NCBI GenBank assembly: GCA_034509735.1 | Contig: JACGWO010000005.1 | Coordinates: 29,666,479-29,730,478 of the forward strand | From: Sesamum alatum | Lineage: Eukaryota; Streptophyta; Magnoliopsida; Lamiales; Pedaliaceae | Length of the DNA stretch: 64,000 nucleotides | Reading direction: 5' to 3' | Part shown: piece by piece, positions 35,211-47,975 of the stretch | How positions within the stretch are numbered: position 1 is the stretch's first letter | How the letters are laid out: every line of letters begins with the position of its first letter | Position numbers and translations under genes: made by a program | Notes under the pieces: generated by a model | Told to the model about the DNA's origin: nothing | What the model saw: the letters and a program-made list of their open reading frames with translations, nothing else | Database searches by the model: none

Positions 35211-38200
35211 ATGGCCGCCTTTGCTTCTTCTTTATGCTTTTCTTCGACTCCGATGGTCATGGGGTTCTGGGTTTTGCTGTTCTTGCTCGGGATTAATTCG
35301 GCGCCGGTGGCCGATTCCTCCACTCTTGGGGTGGAGTATGTTTCGCGGCTCCTGGAGATTCAAGACCGGGAAAGAGCCCCGCCGTCTCTACAAATCTCCG
35401 CCGCTTATGCCGCCCTCAACCGCCTCATCCCTTCCCATTCTTCCAGCTTCCAGTTCAGCATTATCTCTAAGGCACGGAAGTTCTCCTTCCTCTGCTTATA
35501 ATTCGTTGCCTTTTCTTTTCTTTTTGTTGATAGAAATGCTTTCAGCACGCACAATTACTGCTTCAATTTCTCTGCATATTTTCTGGTTTAAGACTATTAA
35601 AATATTGAATTAACTGAGATTTTGAGGTTAGCTGAATGAACCTCTTTTTCTTTCTTTATTTTGATGCTAAGTTGCTAATAATCATCTCAAAAGATGCCTG
35701 TTCTTTTGCCCCTTTTCCCTTGAAAGATCAATTTGGATTCTATTGCCTCCTAATGCAATTCTTGAATCTGAAAATATTTATTAGAGTAGTTATTGACATT
35801 TACATGATAAAAGTCGCACGCCTGCAACTTGTAAGCAGCACACCAATTATGCCGCAGCAATATTTCAATGAGTTATATGTTGTGGAGATTGGGATAAGAC
35901 ATGCCTATAGAATCAAGCAACACCAACACTTTAGCTGTAAGCAGGACAACTAGACCGAAAAACCAACCATAAAATAATCATAATCTCATTCTACTTTGGT
36001 CTGCTCCTCTGGTGCTTCTATCTGAGCATATTCTCAGCTATAATGCAATTAGAACTGACGTTAGCACCAAGACATCCTATTCTTAGTCGACTATTCTTTT
36101 AAGCGCACCACGGCTGCAAATGACAAAGCTTTCAGACAATGAATACAACTTCTTTCAGCTACTTCAAGACTTACAAAATGAAATAAACCTGAATATATAA
36201 ACCTTTTATCATTAGAAACCTTTTATCAGCAGCCAACTTAAGAATAGAGAGAACATCAGAAGTAAATGTGTGGGAAGATTATTTCTGCAGTAGAGTAGTA
36301 AGAAAATAATGATATTTGAGTATGTCATGGCCTATAGCCTATAAAACGAACTTATGGATATGAAACTAACATCTCTAGAGCTTTTTCGTGAGTTTCTTCT
36401 TTTCTCTGCTGTTTTTGCATCAGTTTTCGAGCTAGTACAAACCAAACTGAAGTAGAAGACTTTCCTTGTTCCTTTTTCAAGTGTTTGTTCAAATTAAGGA
36501 AGTTCTCTTAACCTTGGTGGTTGTGTTTCCCCTTTGTTCCTCTTGTTTTCTTTTTGCAGGATTCATGTGGTGGAGAACCTTGCTTTAAATTGAATAATCA
36601 TCCTGCAGCCAGTCATGATGGTTCTCCTGAAATTTTGTACGTATAATCCTCCTGCTGATGTAAACTTCCGTAAATACTTGAAAAACAGCAGGAGAAGATT
36701 TTGAAAGGAAAAAGAAAAAGCAAAACTCGTTTATTCATCATTATCCAAGCTGCAAGGCCTATTTTTCTGATGCATGTGAACAACTTTACTGCATTGGGTA
36801 TATGCCTTTTGTTGCTTAATTAAACTTTGTTTATGGATAGTGATATTTAAGTTAAATGGTGAAACAATCTGTTTTACCATCAGAGTTTGTGACATTCTGT
36901 ATTTGAATTTTAGCTTCAATGGTTTAATATGCCATGTACCATGTTTGTTTCAAATATTTCATAAGCTTTCTGCTACAGAGAATTTCTCAAATCATGTTAT
37001 CCACAGAATAAGTGGAACTACTGGGGTGGAGCTTTTGTCTGGTCTACACTGGTACCTGAAGTATTGGTGTGGAGCACATATATCTTGGAGCAAAACTGGT
37101 GGAGCACAACTTTCTTCAGTCCCAAAATCGGGATCTCTGCCTCGTATTCAAGATGCTGGGATGACAACGAAAAGGCCTACCCCGTGGAGCTACTATCAGA
37201 ACGCTGTTTCATCAAGCTGTGAGCTATAGTTCCTATTACTTCGTATTCTTGTATATGCTTTCACAGATTGTCATGGTTAATATCCGGTCTCTTTTACAGA
37301 TACATTTGCGTGGTGGGATTGGGAAAGATGGGAGAAGGAAATTGACTGGATGGCTCTCCAGGGTATCAATTTGCCTCTGGCATTTACAGGTCAAGAAGCC
37401 ATCTGGCAGAAAGTCTTCCAGGTTTATTTTCATTAACCCTTTTGATATGCTGTTCTTTCTGGTTGCATATCCTGGCTTTATTCTTCTACAATAGCGAAAG
37501 TTAAAATAAAATCAACTAGAAGTACAAAGATCAGAAAAGGGAGAAGAACTAGGAAGTTCGGTATTCGGATATGTCTGAAGTGCAGAAAATTATATGTTTG
37601 GACTCTGCTTTTTTGCAATTGACAATAACACAGGCACACACGCGTACACACACATACTCCTACTTCAAGTGAATCCTTTGCTTGAATTCCCATTATATTG
37701 TTCGCTGTTCATGTTCAAATACTTAAGGTGGTATCTTTCTCCTCATTGTTTGATGTATCATATTAAGTAATCTATTGCAAAATTTCAACAAATAATTTTG
37801 ACGAAAATGAAAAGGAAAACAACCATGTCAGAATTGACAGCTTCCAGGGTGTTGTTAGCTTCAGCTTTATGCTACTGTAGCTCCTAAGAACTAATCACAC
37901 CATTAAATTCCCAATGACATACAAGTGCTTTAATGAAGAATCCGAGATTAGATTTTGAAACTCATACTTATTTTTTTCGCTCACAATCATTAGGATACAA
38001 TTATCTTGTAAACTATTTTGACATAGCTCTTCTCCTTTTATTGCTTCTCTCTTCAATTTAGCAAATAACTTTCGTAAACCATCCTTGATCAGAATTTCAA
38101 TATCAGTGCTCCAGATTTGGATGATTTCTTTGGAGGTCCAGCATTTCTTGCATGGTCACGAATGGGGAATCTACACGGGTAAGCTTATAGGCCTTAACCT

Positions 38201-41200
38201 AGTGTCTAAAACTTGTTAGTAGTGTATTGATCCCTATCTTCTATTAGGCATGTGTAATCGAAGCATCCGCTTTGACTCTACAAATTCTATCACTTGCATC
38301 ACAATCATAAGGCTTTCTTTTCCACTTTTGCCAAGTTAGTTTCTTTAATCATATCTCACTTCATTTACAGGTGGGGTGGCCCATTACCACAAAGTTGGTT
38401 AGATCAACAACTGATACTGCAGAAGAAAATTCTTGCCAGGATGTATGAATTGGGAATGAATCCAGGTGCAGTAGTTTTTGGAATGCGAGCAAAATGTAAC
38501 TTGTTGAGTGAATGCACACATTGACTGAGTACTTACAATGTTCAAAGAAGTTTTTTACTAGTATATCACATATTTGTCATAGGGATGTCGCAAGCTGGAT
38601 GAAACAATGTGATGTGAAATGTTTACAAGAAAATTCCTATACTAGAGAAGAATTGGCCTGGGTTAGCAGTTTTTCTTTATTTGTTCAGTATATCAAAGGC
38701 CTCTGGGTGAACTTGCTTGCTCGAACTAATACATTCTAATTCCTAATTTGGACAGACACAGTAGATTAATAAAACAAATGTCATTTGAGATAAAACTTAC
38801 TTCTGAAAAATGCAAAATAAATTTGACCACAGTTGACATTATGCTTGAAAAACTTTTCTTCTGCTTCTTCCAGTTAATACCATAAACTTTTGTTGTACCT
38901 TCTTTTTGTTTTAGTACAGTCCTTCCAGCCTTCTCTGGTAACGTTCCAGCAGCCCTTAAAAGTGTATATCCATCAGCAAAAATAACACGCCTTGGAAACT
39001 GGTAAGTCCTGATGTAAGATGTTTAATGTATTTTGTTTAGATGCTCGATGCTGAATAACATAATTCAGGAAAAAAAACATATATTTTCCTGATAGATACA
39101 TTGTCATTTGTTAACTGTCCATATTTGTTGCATTCTGGCTCTCCTTTTTCTTTCTCATGGAAATTACAAAAGATCAGAACTTTTAACTAGGATGCTAATG
39201 TTCTAAACATACATATTTGGTAAAGCTTCTGTGCCTCGTAGCACTATAAGAAGGAACACTGAACAGCTCCTCACTAGAAACTAGATTAAAATTTTCTTAT
39301 TCCAGTGTTCTGTTATTCCTGGTCCTTAGTATCCTGAAATTTCTGGAACATTCTGATGTTTGGAAGTGATGTTCCAGAGGATGTTTGACATCCACATCAC
39401 ATATACACAACGAACACATAGGCGTAATGAAGACATGGGAAAGCCTGCTATTTCACGAGCAAGTTCTTGAGGATGTTTGACATCCACATCCTCCCAAACA
39501 TATACACAACAAATGCATAGATGTAATGAAGACATGAAAAACCTGCTATTTCACCAGCATAGAAAGATATTCTTGTTCTGAACTAAGCATTTTCTCTATT
39601 TCACAAGTACTAGCTAATGTATTTGCTTCTTCAAACATTTACACAATAAATTATTTAAGGCCAACATTCATTTCTGGAGGTTGACCTTTCACTGGTAGTT
39701 CTTTGCTATATCGGAACATATTCAAAATGTATTAAGAACATTTTTCTTTGTTTTTTAACCGGTTCTTTTGTTGTCTTAAAAATTGTAGTGCAAGTAGGAG
39801 ATCCAACAAAGTATTTTCTTCCAAATATGTAAAACATCCAAATCTAGCTGGGAAATTGCACTTTGTCTGCTAACAAGTTTTGCAGAATAGAATAAGAGCA
39901 ATCTTAAGGCTTTACAAAATAGAATATATAAAATGATCTATTTGAAGCCCATTACTGAGAAAGAAATTTAGAAGTTATGTCACATCTTCCTTTCTCTGGA
40001 CATTCTTTAGGTTTACTGTTAGGAGTGACCCGAGATGGTGCTGTACCTACCTTCTTGATGCAACAGATCCCTTGTTCATTGAAATAGGAAGGGCTTTTAT
40101 TATGCAACAGTTGAAAGGTATGCAAGTTAGTTACCTTCACTACCTATGTTTCTATGAACTGCTTCCGTATTTAATTTTGGAAGGAACTTGCTCGAGTAAA
40201 GAGTGTATAAATTTACTAGTGATGAAAAGTTTTTCTCTGCTTCCTGAAACTTTGGTATTTCGTTTTGTGTTCAGAATATGGAAGGAGTGGCCACATTTAT
40301 AACTGGTGAGCTGCTTCATCTGTTCTGCTTGAAATTAGGCTTAACTCTGCAAGTACTTGCCCGAACTATCTGTTTCTCAGCAGTACAAGTCAGACCAGGG
40401 CATAATTTTCTGATTTACCTGCAATGTCTCCTGTCTCGAATGAAATCATATATCTTCTACAACCACTCAATTCTAACTGACATCAAGTTGCGCCTGTACT
40501 TCCTCTAATTTGGCATGTCATCTTATTATCTTAATGTTGTGATATTGAAACTTCACATATTCCAGAAAACACTTGATGTGAATATTTAATGCAGTGATAC
40601 CTTTGACGAGAACACACCTCCATCAGATGATCCAGAATATATCTCTTCATTAGCTGCTGCAATTTTTAGGGGCATGGAAAGCGGTGACGACAAAGCAGTT
40701 TGGCTGATGCAGGTGAATATAGCCTGCTTAATTCTTGGCCTGACTGAATATAGCATGCAAAAATGATAACTATTAAGATTTCATTTTGTTTACGTCAGTA
40801 TAGATATCCAATTAAGCTCTCTGATGTGAAGTGCTGTTAATTCATGTGTAATGTCAGCTTAGGTGTTCCATCCTTGGTGCATTTTACTCAGTTTTGCTCT
40901 AGCCTTACAATATTTTTCTTTGATTCAGCCACTCTTGTGTGCACGTGTGTTTGTTTGAGTTAGTAAGCATTATGATTTCTCATCCAGATTCTAATGATTT
41001 TTATATGTTTTCAAGGGATGGCTATTCACTGATGATCCATTTTGGAAGCCTCCACAGATGAAGGTAAAATCTAATTCGGTGCTACTCTTGTTTTTATGTA
41101 CTCGTATTCAGAGTGTCTGGCATGGGAACTGTTACAATTGTACCAATAGGAGATGTAACGCCTTCTTAAACATTTTCATTACCTGGTGATGACGTGAAAT

Positions 41201-44200
41201 AGACAAATATTCATGCACAGATCTCTGTGCTACGTCATTATACATTTTCTCATGATTCTTGCATTTTCAGGCACTCCTGCATTCTGTTCCTGTGGGAAAG
41301 TTGGTCGTTCTTGATCTATATGCAGAAGTTAAACCAGTTTGGGCTACTTCGGAACAGTTTTATGGCGTACCTTACATCTGGTACTTCCTATCTTCTTGGT
41401 CTTGACTCAAGAATCTTGACATCTAATGGCGCTTTTTGCTCAGAGGATAAGAGGAAGCATGATATGTCGTGTCATCATCTTTTGCCTGGCCTATTGTTCG
41501 TCGAGAAGCAGGATTAAAGTTGCCAATTTATTAATGAATTAGCTAGGAACAAAAGATGAGCTAGATCTAGTTGCCATCAAAACTTGAAATGGTTAACCCA
41601 AAGGTTTTGCTTTCAGGTGTATGCTGCACAACTTTGCCGGAAACATTGAAATGTATGGTATTGTCGATTCAGTCGGATCTGGACCCATAGATGCTCGTCT
41701 TAGTCCAAACTCAACCATGGCAAGTTTATTATACCAAACTCATGTTTTGTGCTCTTTCAACTCCGATTTCTGTTGTCAAAATGCTTATATATGTACTTTT
41801 ACTGAAATATTTGGCTAATTACAGTAAATCACAAGTCCTTTTATGGTCGAGCTTTGCATATCATTTTGATTTGTTCTGAAAAAGGAACTGATTTTCTTAC
41901 TTACTTGAAGTACCTTCTTCTTTGAACTGACATGCACTACATGTTTTTTCCCTATTTAGAATGTCTGTCATGTACATTTTCATGTATCTGCATCATCTTA
42001 AACCATTTCATATCCGTCAGGTTGGTGTGGGGATGTCAATGGAAGGCATCGAGCAGAATCCCATCGTATATGATCTTATGTCTGAAATGGCATTTCGACA
42101 GGACAGAGTTAACGTGAAGGTAATCCCAGAGCATCATCCTCATTGTTTTGCATGTTAAACGAATACATGTATTTTACTTAAAGTAAATTGTGAGAGCTAG
42201 TGGAGAATGGGAGCTAGGACTTGCATCGCTCATGTTCACATTAAGTTGGATACAAGTTTATATAAAACAAGAACAAAGAAGGTATTCCGGTTGGACTGTA
42301 ATGTGAAGTTGCATGCAAGTTTATACCAAAAACGAAGAAAGAGAGAACGGGAATATTGGGGTCGGCTGCCAGGTTCACCATGACTAGCCAACATTAAGAT
42401 GTCTTTTATACAGTTGACAGGCCGTCATGGACGATTATGACCACATCTATGTTCCTTACATTGCACGTGTTAGCAGGTTCTTTAAAAAGATAAAAGTTCA
42501 AAGTCCTTATTTTTCAGTCAGCTCGATTGAGATAACAAGGCATTCTTGCATTATATATTGAACATAATTGTCCTAACTTCTGCCTAATCAATAGCACAAA
42601 CTCCATCATACCTCCTCCTTTTTCCTTCCAGACATGGATTGATATGTATGCACAAAGGCGATACGGGCTATTGGTCCCATCAATACAAGACGCCTGGAAC
42701 ATATTATATCATACAGTATACAACTGCACAGACGGATTAAATGTAAGTAAACGACTTGCTACTCTTTACATTTTCTGTACTGATCCGGCTGATATTTGGA
42801 GGACCAGGGAAGTCCTGATAGCATGTCGTCACAATTCATGCAATAGTACATTTATTGGCTTTTTTTGTCTATTCGGTGGTACCCTTAAAATGAAAGCGAG
42901 CGTTTTTGGCTTTTGTTTTTCAACAGGACAAAAACAGAGACGTTATTGTGGCATTCCCGGATGCCGATCCTAATTCGATTTTTACTTCACCTCTGCTTTC
43001 ATTACCGAGAAAGCATCGTCATTATAGCCACCAAAGTCTAAGGAGAGTTATTTATCAACAAACAAGTGAGTCCTATACTCATCCTCATCTATGGTATTCG
43101 ACTTCAGAAGTAATACGTGCCCTGCAACTTTTTATCGCAAGTGGGGATCAACTCTCAGAAAGTAACACTTTCAGGTTTGAATACTTTGTTTAAGTTCATC
43201 GGAGACATTGAATTTGCTTTTCTTCCGGTTTCATAGAATACTTCTTTTTAGAATAGCGTTGGAGTACGGAGTCCAATCAGTACAAGAACAGGCCTTTTCT
43301 AGTCTAATAGAAGAAGCTTAAACAACCTTCAAAATATGAGAAATTCATCTTCGGACCATGTGAACATATATGTTCTTGTATTTCGATTTTCCACCTTCCT
43401 TTCTAGATACATTTTACTTCTATGCCCAGAGAGAGCATCTTTATTCTAATATTTTCGCCCCTGAAACCGGTGATTTCAGGTACGACCTCGTCGATCTAAC
43501 AAGACAAGCATTGGCAAAGTACGCGAATCAGCTTTTCTTAAAGGTTGTAGAAGCCTATCAGCTAGGTGATCTGCATGCACTCAGGCACCTTAGCCAGAAA
43601 TTTCTCAGTCTTGTAGAAGATCTCGACACACTTTTGGCATGCCATGATGGATTTCTACTCGGCCCTTGGCTAGAAAGTGCGAAGCAACTTGCCCAAAACG
43701 ACCAACAGAAGAAACAGGTTAGGACCGTCCAGACTAATGACCATCACTACTGTTAGTTCTTTAACTCCAGTACATTATTTGAACAAATTTGTTGGGAAAA
43801 AAAAAAAAAAAAAAAAAAAACATGCAGTTCGAGTGGAATGCAAGAACCCAAATCACCATGTGGTTCGACAACACGGAGGAGGAAGCGAGTCTGCTTCGTG
43901 ACTACGGTATTTGGAACCTAAACTAGTAGTACTCTTTTCACAATTCAAGTAGTAAGATGTTCTAGAACTTATAAGATGTTATAAAGTGTTAGGTGATTTT
44001 AGAAAATAAGCATATAACATCCAAAAATAAGATGTTATGAGTTTATACTCTATTTGAAATACAATTTCATCCTCCGTTTTGTTCTTCCGTTACAGGGAAC
44101 AAGTACTGGAGCGGGCTTCTAGGAGACTACTACCGCCCTCGTGCTGCAATTTATTTCAAGTTTCTTATACGAAGCTTGGAGAGGGGTGATGGTTTCCAGT

Positions 44201-44352
44201 TGAGAGAATGGAGGAGGGAATGGATCAAACTAACAAACGACTGGCAGAGTCGCCGCAATACCTTCCCAACCAAAAGCGCAGGCAACGCCCTCAACGTCTC
44301 CCAGTGGCTGTACAAGAAGTACTTGGAAGAGCCCAACTCACACGTTTTCTAA
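35211..44352 (+). CDS. NAGLU: Alpha-N-acetylglucosaminidase (GH89, NAGLU-like)
   Basis: Predicted secreted or vacuolar exoglycosidase that removes terminal alpha-N-acetylglucosamine. Nineteen exons: 35211-35471, 36560-36636, 37007-37218, 37300-37421, 38093-38178, 38371-38465, 38920-39001, 40011-40117, 40275-40305, 40595-40712, 41016-41063, 41271-41380, 41617-41719, 42021-42119, 42632-42742, 42927-43174, 43480-43717, 43828-43906, 44096-44352. All are in frame, giving 827 aa, close to plant homologues. An N-terminal hydrophobic signal ([17 protein letters not shown]) is followed by the NAGLU N-terminal domain. The catalytic TIM barrel contains [28 protein letters not shown] and [11 protein letters not shown]; by comparison with human NAGLU the Glu of FDEN and of YAEV are the catalytic pair. 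A helical C-terminal domain ends the protein. Introns 1 and 13 start with GC instead of GT. The Arabidopsis counterpart (CYL1) is needed for reproduction. Confidence 0.95.
39370..39555. repeat. Tandem duplication in NAGLU intron 7 (about 92-bp period)
   Basis: Two copies share GAGGATGTTTGACATCCACAT, ATATACACAAC.AA.GCATAG, GTAATGAAGACATG and CCTGCTATTTCAC. They begin near 39377 and 39469. Purely intronic. Confidence 0.75.
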
Positions 44353-44488
44353 TTGAATCCATAGAAACCGATAGACATTGTCACAATCTGAAATTAGCGC
44401 CGACAATAACTCAAGCTACTTGATACTCAATACTCAGCTCAGATCGATTGTTAAACGTTTGTCGAGTTTGAAGACAAATTCGAGCTTT

Positions 44489-44775
44489 GTTGATTGTCCC
44501 ACATCGGCAATAGAGAAATAGCAGGTGAAGAAATGTTAGTATAAGAAATTGAGTGTGGACTACATGAAAACTTGCCTTAAACTAATGAGTAAGGAAAACA
44601 AAGCGGGCGGTGAGAATCGGCCGCAGCACCCGATATTGGTGCAAGAATTTATGGAGGGGTGATAGGCTGGCCGAGCGTTGACGCTGCTTACTTTGCAGAA
44701 CTCGCTTGCGCGGGCCTCCCACTTACCACCCCCTAATCCTCAGTTTTTAAGCTTTTATTAGCTGTTAAATGCAAT
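44489..44775 (+). ncRNA. Candidate snRNA-type promoter and structured transcript (or TRIM/LTR fragment)
   Basis: GTCCCACATCG at about 44493-44503 matches the plant snRNA upstream sequence element (USE). A TATAAG box follows 33 bp later (about 44537), the spacing known for RNA polymerase II snRNA genes. About 30-40 bp beyond the TATA box begins a 170-bp GC-rich, hairpin-rich segment (GCACCCGATATTGGTGC and AGCGTTGACGCT are self-complementary). It ends near a CAGTTTTTAAG that loosely resembles a 3' box. The RNA body does not match U1, U2, U4, U5, U3, 7SL or telomerase RNA as I know them. TGTCCCACATCGG also starts many plant LTR/TRIM elements, an equally good explanation. Confidence 0.25.
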
Positions 44776-45354
44776 TAGGTGACACATAATTAATATTAGA
44801 TCTATAGAATTGCTATATTATGTACTAATATTGAAAAGGTGCGATGTTACTTACGAAGCAAATTAAAATTAATTAATTATGTTTTGTTGAAAACTAAGGT
44901 GGAAAGTTTATCAGTTTATTTAGAAATAAATTGTTAGTAAATAATTTGTTATTGGGAGTATTAGCTGTGAGTTGTGCTATGCATGGATTAATCCGACTAT
45001 ATTGAAATTATATTTTATAAAATTCAATCAATACTTTATAAAAATTCTAAATTATGTGAAAATCAGTTGGATAAAAGAAATTAAAGTTTTAGAAGTGTTG
45101 AAAAAACGTGATGGGATGGACTATTACACGAATAGACGTAATGACCGGTGGTTTTTTTGACTTTATGATTCAATTTCACAAAAGAAGACCTGATCAGATC
45201 AGATATGATCCCACAATTCAAAATAAGTATATAATTGGAAATGATCATGTGAAAATAAAATGAAACAAGGTCAAAATTTAAAACTTTGGGTAAAAAAAAA
45301 AGTAGAAAATAGTGGAATTTGTGTATTTTATAAAAGTTTGAATCATTTACAAAA

Positions 45355-45901
45355 GTGATAATTACACTCCTTTCCCCTGAGGTTTGGTTTTGATTACACG
45401 TAGACTTCATGTGGTTTGAAAAATTACATTTAGTACCCCTAAGATTTGCTTCTGTCTAACTAATAGGTTTATCTGTTAATCAAAATTCATTGAATTTGTT
45501 GATATTCACAAAAAAAATTGAATTAATGGTGGTACTTGTTATCTATTGACTTATTACTGACTTATTGTAGGTCAAACGAATCTTTTTATGATCAAACTAC
45601 CTTTATATATCGTCACAAGTTTATGCATGAAAGGAGGTATATCTTCACCATTATAAGGGTAATTTAGTCATAAAAGATTTGTTTAGCCTGCATTAAGTCA
45701 TTAATAAGTCAATTGAGGGTAAATATTGATTTTCATTCAGTTCTTTTATTATTATCAATAAATTCAGTGAATTTTAACTAATTGAGGGACCTATTTGTTA
45801 TATAGAAGCAAATATTAAGGGCACTAGATGTAATTTTTCAAACTATAAAAAATTTACGTATAATTACATCAAATCTCAGGGATGAGAAGCATAATTATCC
45901 C
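45355..45901. mobile_element. MULE-type MITE, GGGATAATTA variant (547 bp)
   Basis: The ends GTGATAATTACACTCC and GCATAATTATCCC are inverted. The target duplication is TTTACAAAA (45346-45354 and 45902-45910). The arms share CCCCTGAGGTTTG-type phrases with the copies at 30914 and 33645. The region 44776-45354 before it is AT-rich and has no visible gene. Confidence 0.85.
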
Positions 45902-45967
45902 TTTACAAAAATATTTAAAAAAAAAAGTAGTTAAAAGAACCCTCCTACATGCTTTTTAGGTTTTGAA

Positions 45968-46228
45968 AGAAGCAACTCTTCCATTCAAAGTTTGAAAAGG
46001 GGTTAAATGCAATTTGCCCCTTGTGCTAACCAAAAAGAGCAATTACCCCCTTATGAAAAAATAACTAATAATTTATCCTCCTGTGTTATTCATTTGCTCT
46101 ATTTTTAAAGGATTTTTTGCTCCATTTTTTAAAATATAAAAAATAAATTACTATTTATTTTTTCACAATGAATTTTTTGCATATTTTGCATATCACAGGC
46201 AACTCTTCCATTCAAAGTTTGGAAAGTG
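45968..46228. repeat. Direct repeat flanking a short AT-rich insert
   Basis: CAACTCTTCCATTCAAAGTTTG occurs at about 45971-45992 and again at about 46200-46221. Between them lies a 200-bp AT-rich block opening with GGGGTTAAATGCAATTTGCC, which looks like one arm of a MITE. The repeat is longer than a normal transposon target duplication. Confidence 0.6.
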
Positions 46229-46384
46229 CTATTTTAAGTGGCGAGTGCAAAAACGTTTTTGTGTAGTTTAGTAATTATTCTCATCCACTCTATTTATGTG
46301 TCAAGTGTCGGTGTCACTCACTTGTGTACACGACTTCTTTTCATGCGAGATTACGACACGACCCAATTTTGATAACTGAATTTA

Positions 46385-46660
46385 GGATAAATTATATTTT
46401 TTGTCGGCTCAAAATCGATTTTGACATCTGAATTATTTTAGGCGTGATTTTGGTTTTAATCTTCGCAAATTATTATGATTTTGGTCTTTAAACTTTTTCG
46501 AGCACAATTTTGATTCCTAATTTTTATAAATTATTATAATTTTGGCCTATTCAACTTCCTCCTTTTTAACATTTCTAAACCCATTACGGGTGGACAAAAT
46601 TGTAACAATTTGTAAAGTCTCGAACCAAAATCGATTTTAACCCAAAATATAATTCAGCCT
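46385..46660. mobile_element. MITE of the ACCAAAATCG type (276 bp)
   Basis: The ends GGATAAATTATATTTT and AAATATAATTCAGCC are near inverted. The target duplication CTGAATTTA (46376-46384 and 46661-46669) is perfect. The interior has AAAATCGATTTTGA-like phrases in both orientations. The following 540 bases to 47199 are AT-rich without a gene. Confidence 0.75.
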
Positions 46661-47975
46661 CTGAATTTATTTATTTATTTATTTTTTATAATGAGTGATG
46701 AACTAATAATTTGAAAGTACAACAATGTTTCTACACAACCAATTGATATTATAATATTCAATGCACCGTATAACAACATCTATTCAGTCCACGGTATAAT
46801 AATATATCCACATCTAGCAACACCAATCAAAAAAACAATATAAACATCCTATAAATTAAACAATTCCCTATATACGTAGTACTCAAACCCACGATCTCTT
46901 GGTTGTGGGACCTCAACCTGAATTTGTTCATTAATGTAAAATTAATATATTAACAATCACAAATAATTGATTTCCGAATTTTGCCCCTGTAATATGGAAA
47001 ATATTCAATTCTAATCCTCCTTTAGAATTAAAAAAAAAAAAAAATCTACATAATTGAAACTGACCCACAGGTCTTGATCATGGTTAAATTACTCTATTAC
47101 CATTTTTTCTTTAATGGATTGCAATCATGATTTACAATCATTAAGAATCTATATACGTCAATTGTCAATATTAAATATATATGGTTAATTAATTAATATT
47201 GTTGATGGTGACAAGATCAACCAAAAAAGGAAAATCAAAGTTTTTCATATAGAACAAGAAAGAATGAAGACCATATAATTTCAACTGATTATGTAATATC
47301 AAATTATCCCCAAATATTAAATTGTACTCATTAATTAGTGTTTGGTAAGGGGGCAAAATTGTCTTTACGCATTCCCACATTTATGACTAGTCTAATATAA
47401 ATAGTCCATAATTTTCGAAAGAGCAATAAGACAAAGACTTGAAGTTTTTAACTTAAGACGTGTGAAGCGTGCTCTGATCATACTTTCCTGATTATTTCTC
47501 CATCAACTTTGGCGTCGTATGTGGGAAAGGTGATCCGAGCATTGAACACTCGATCGCGAGTCAGAAATGGGAATGCGGGACAAGAAGAACTTGAAGGAAG
47601 AGGTGACAAAAAAAGAAGGAATGAGATGACAAGGAGAAAAGATTGTAAGGAAAAAAAATAACGCAAGGCAAATCAAGTGATGCAATACCTGTGAAAATTA
47701 AAGACTTGACATCAAAAAGTTGATCAAACAACCCCGCCCCAATAAATAACATACGAAGATCATGAACAGGATCAGGCACGAGAGGCGACTCCCCTCAAGA
47801 AGGCACCAATCCCCAGTCAAGGTCTTTTACATAAAATTCTTTTTCTTTCCAATGACCTTTTGAAGAAACACCCCCTCCAAAAACTTACAACCACCACGAG
47901 GATAGAAATAAAAGTATCAGTCATCGGGGACCTTCCTAAGGGTGAACAGAGTATAGAAAGCTTCAAGGGAGGGAG

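Noticed and set aside
35472..35490. GT donor at GAAGTTCTCC for NAGLU intron 1
   Set aside because: It would join to exon 2 out of frame and add residues not seen in the family. The GC donor keeps the frame.
44489..44775. Calling the unit after NAGLU a telomerase RNA, 7SL or U-snRNA
   Set aside because: No telomere template, Sm-site-flanked core or known 5' end could be recognised, and the promoter motif is shared with LTR/TRIM elements.
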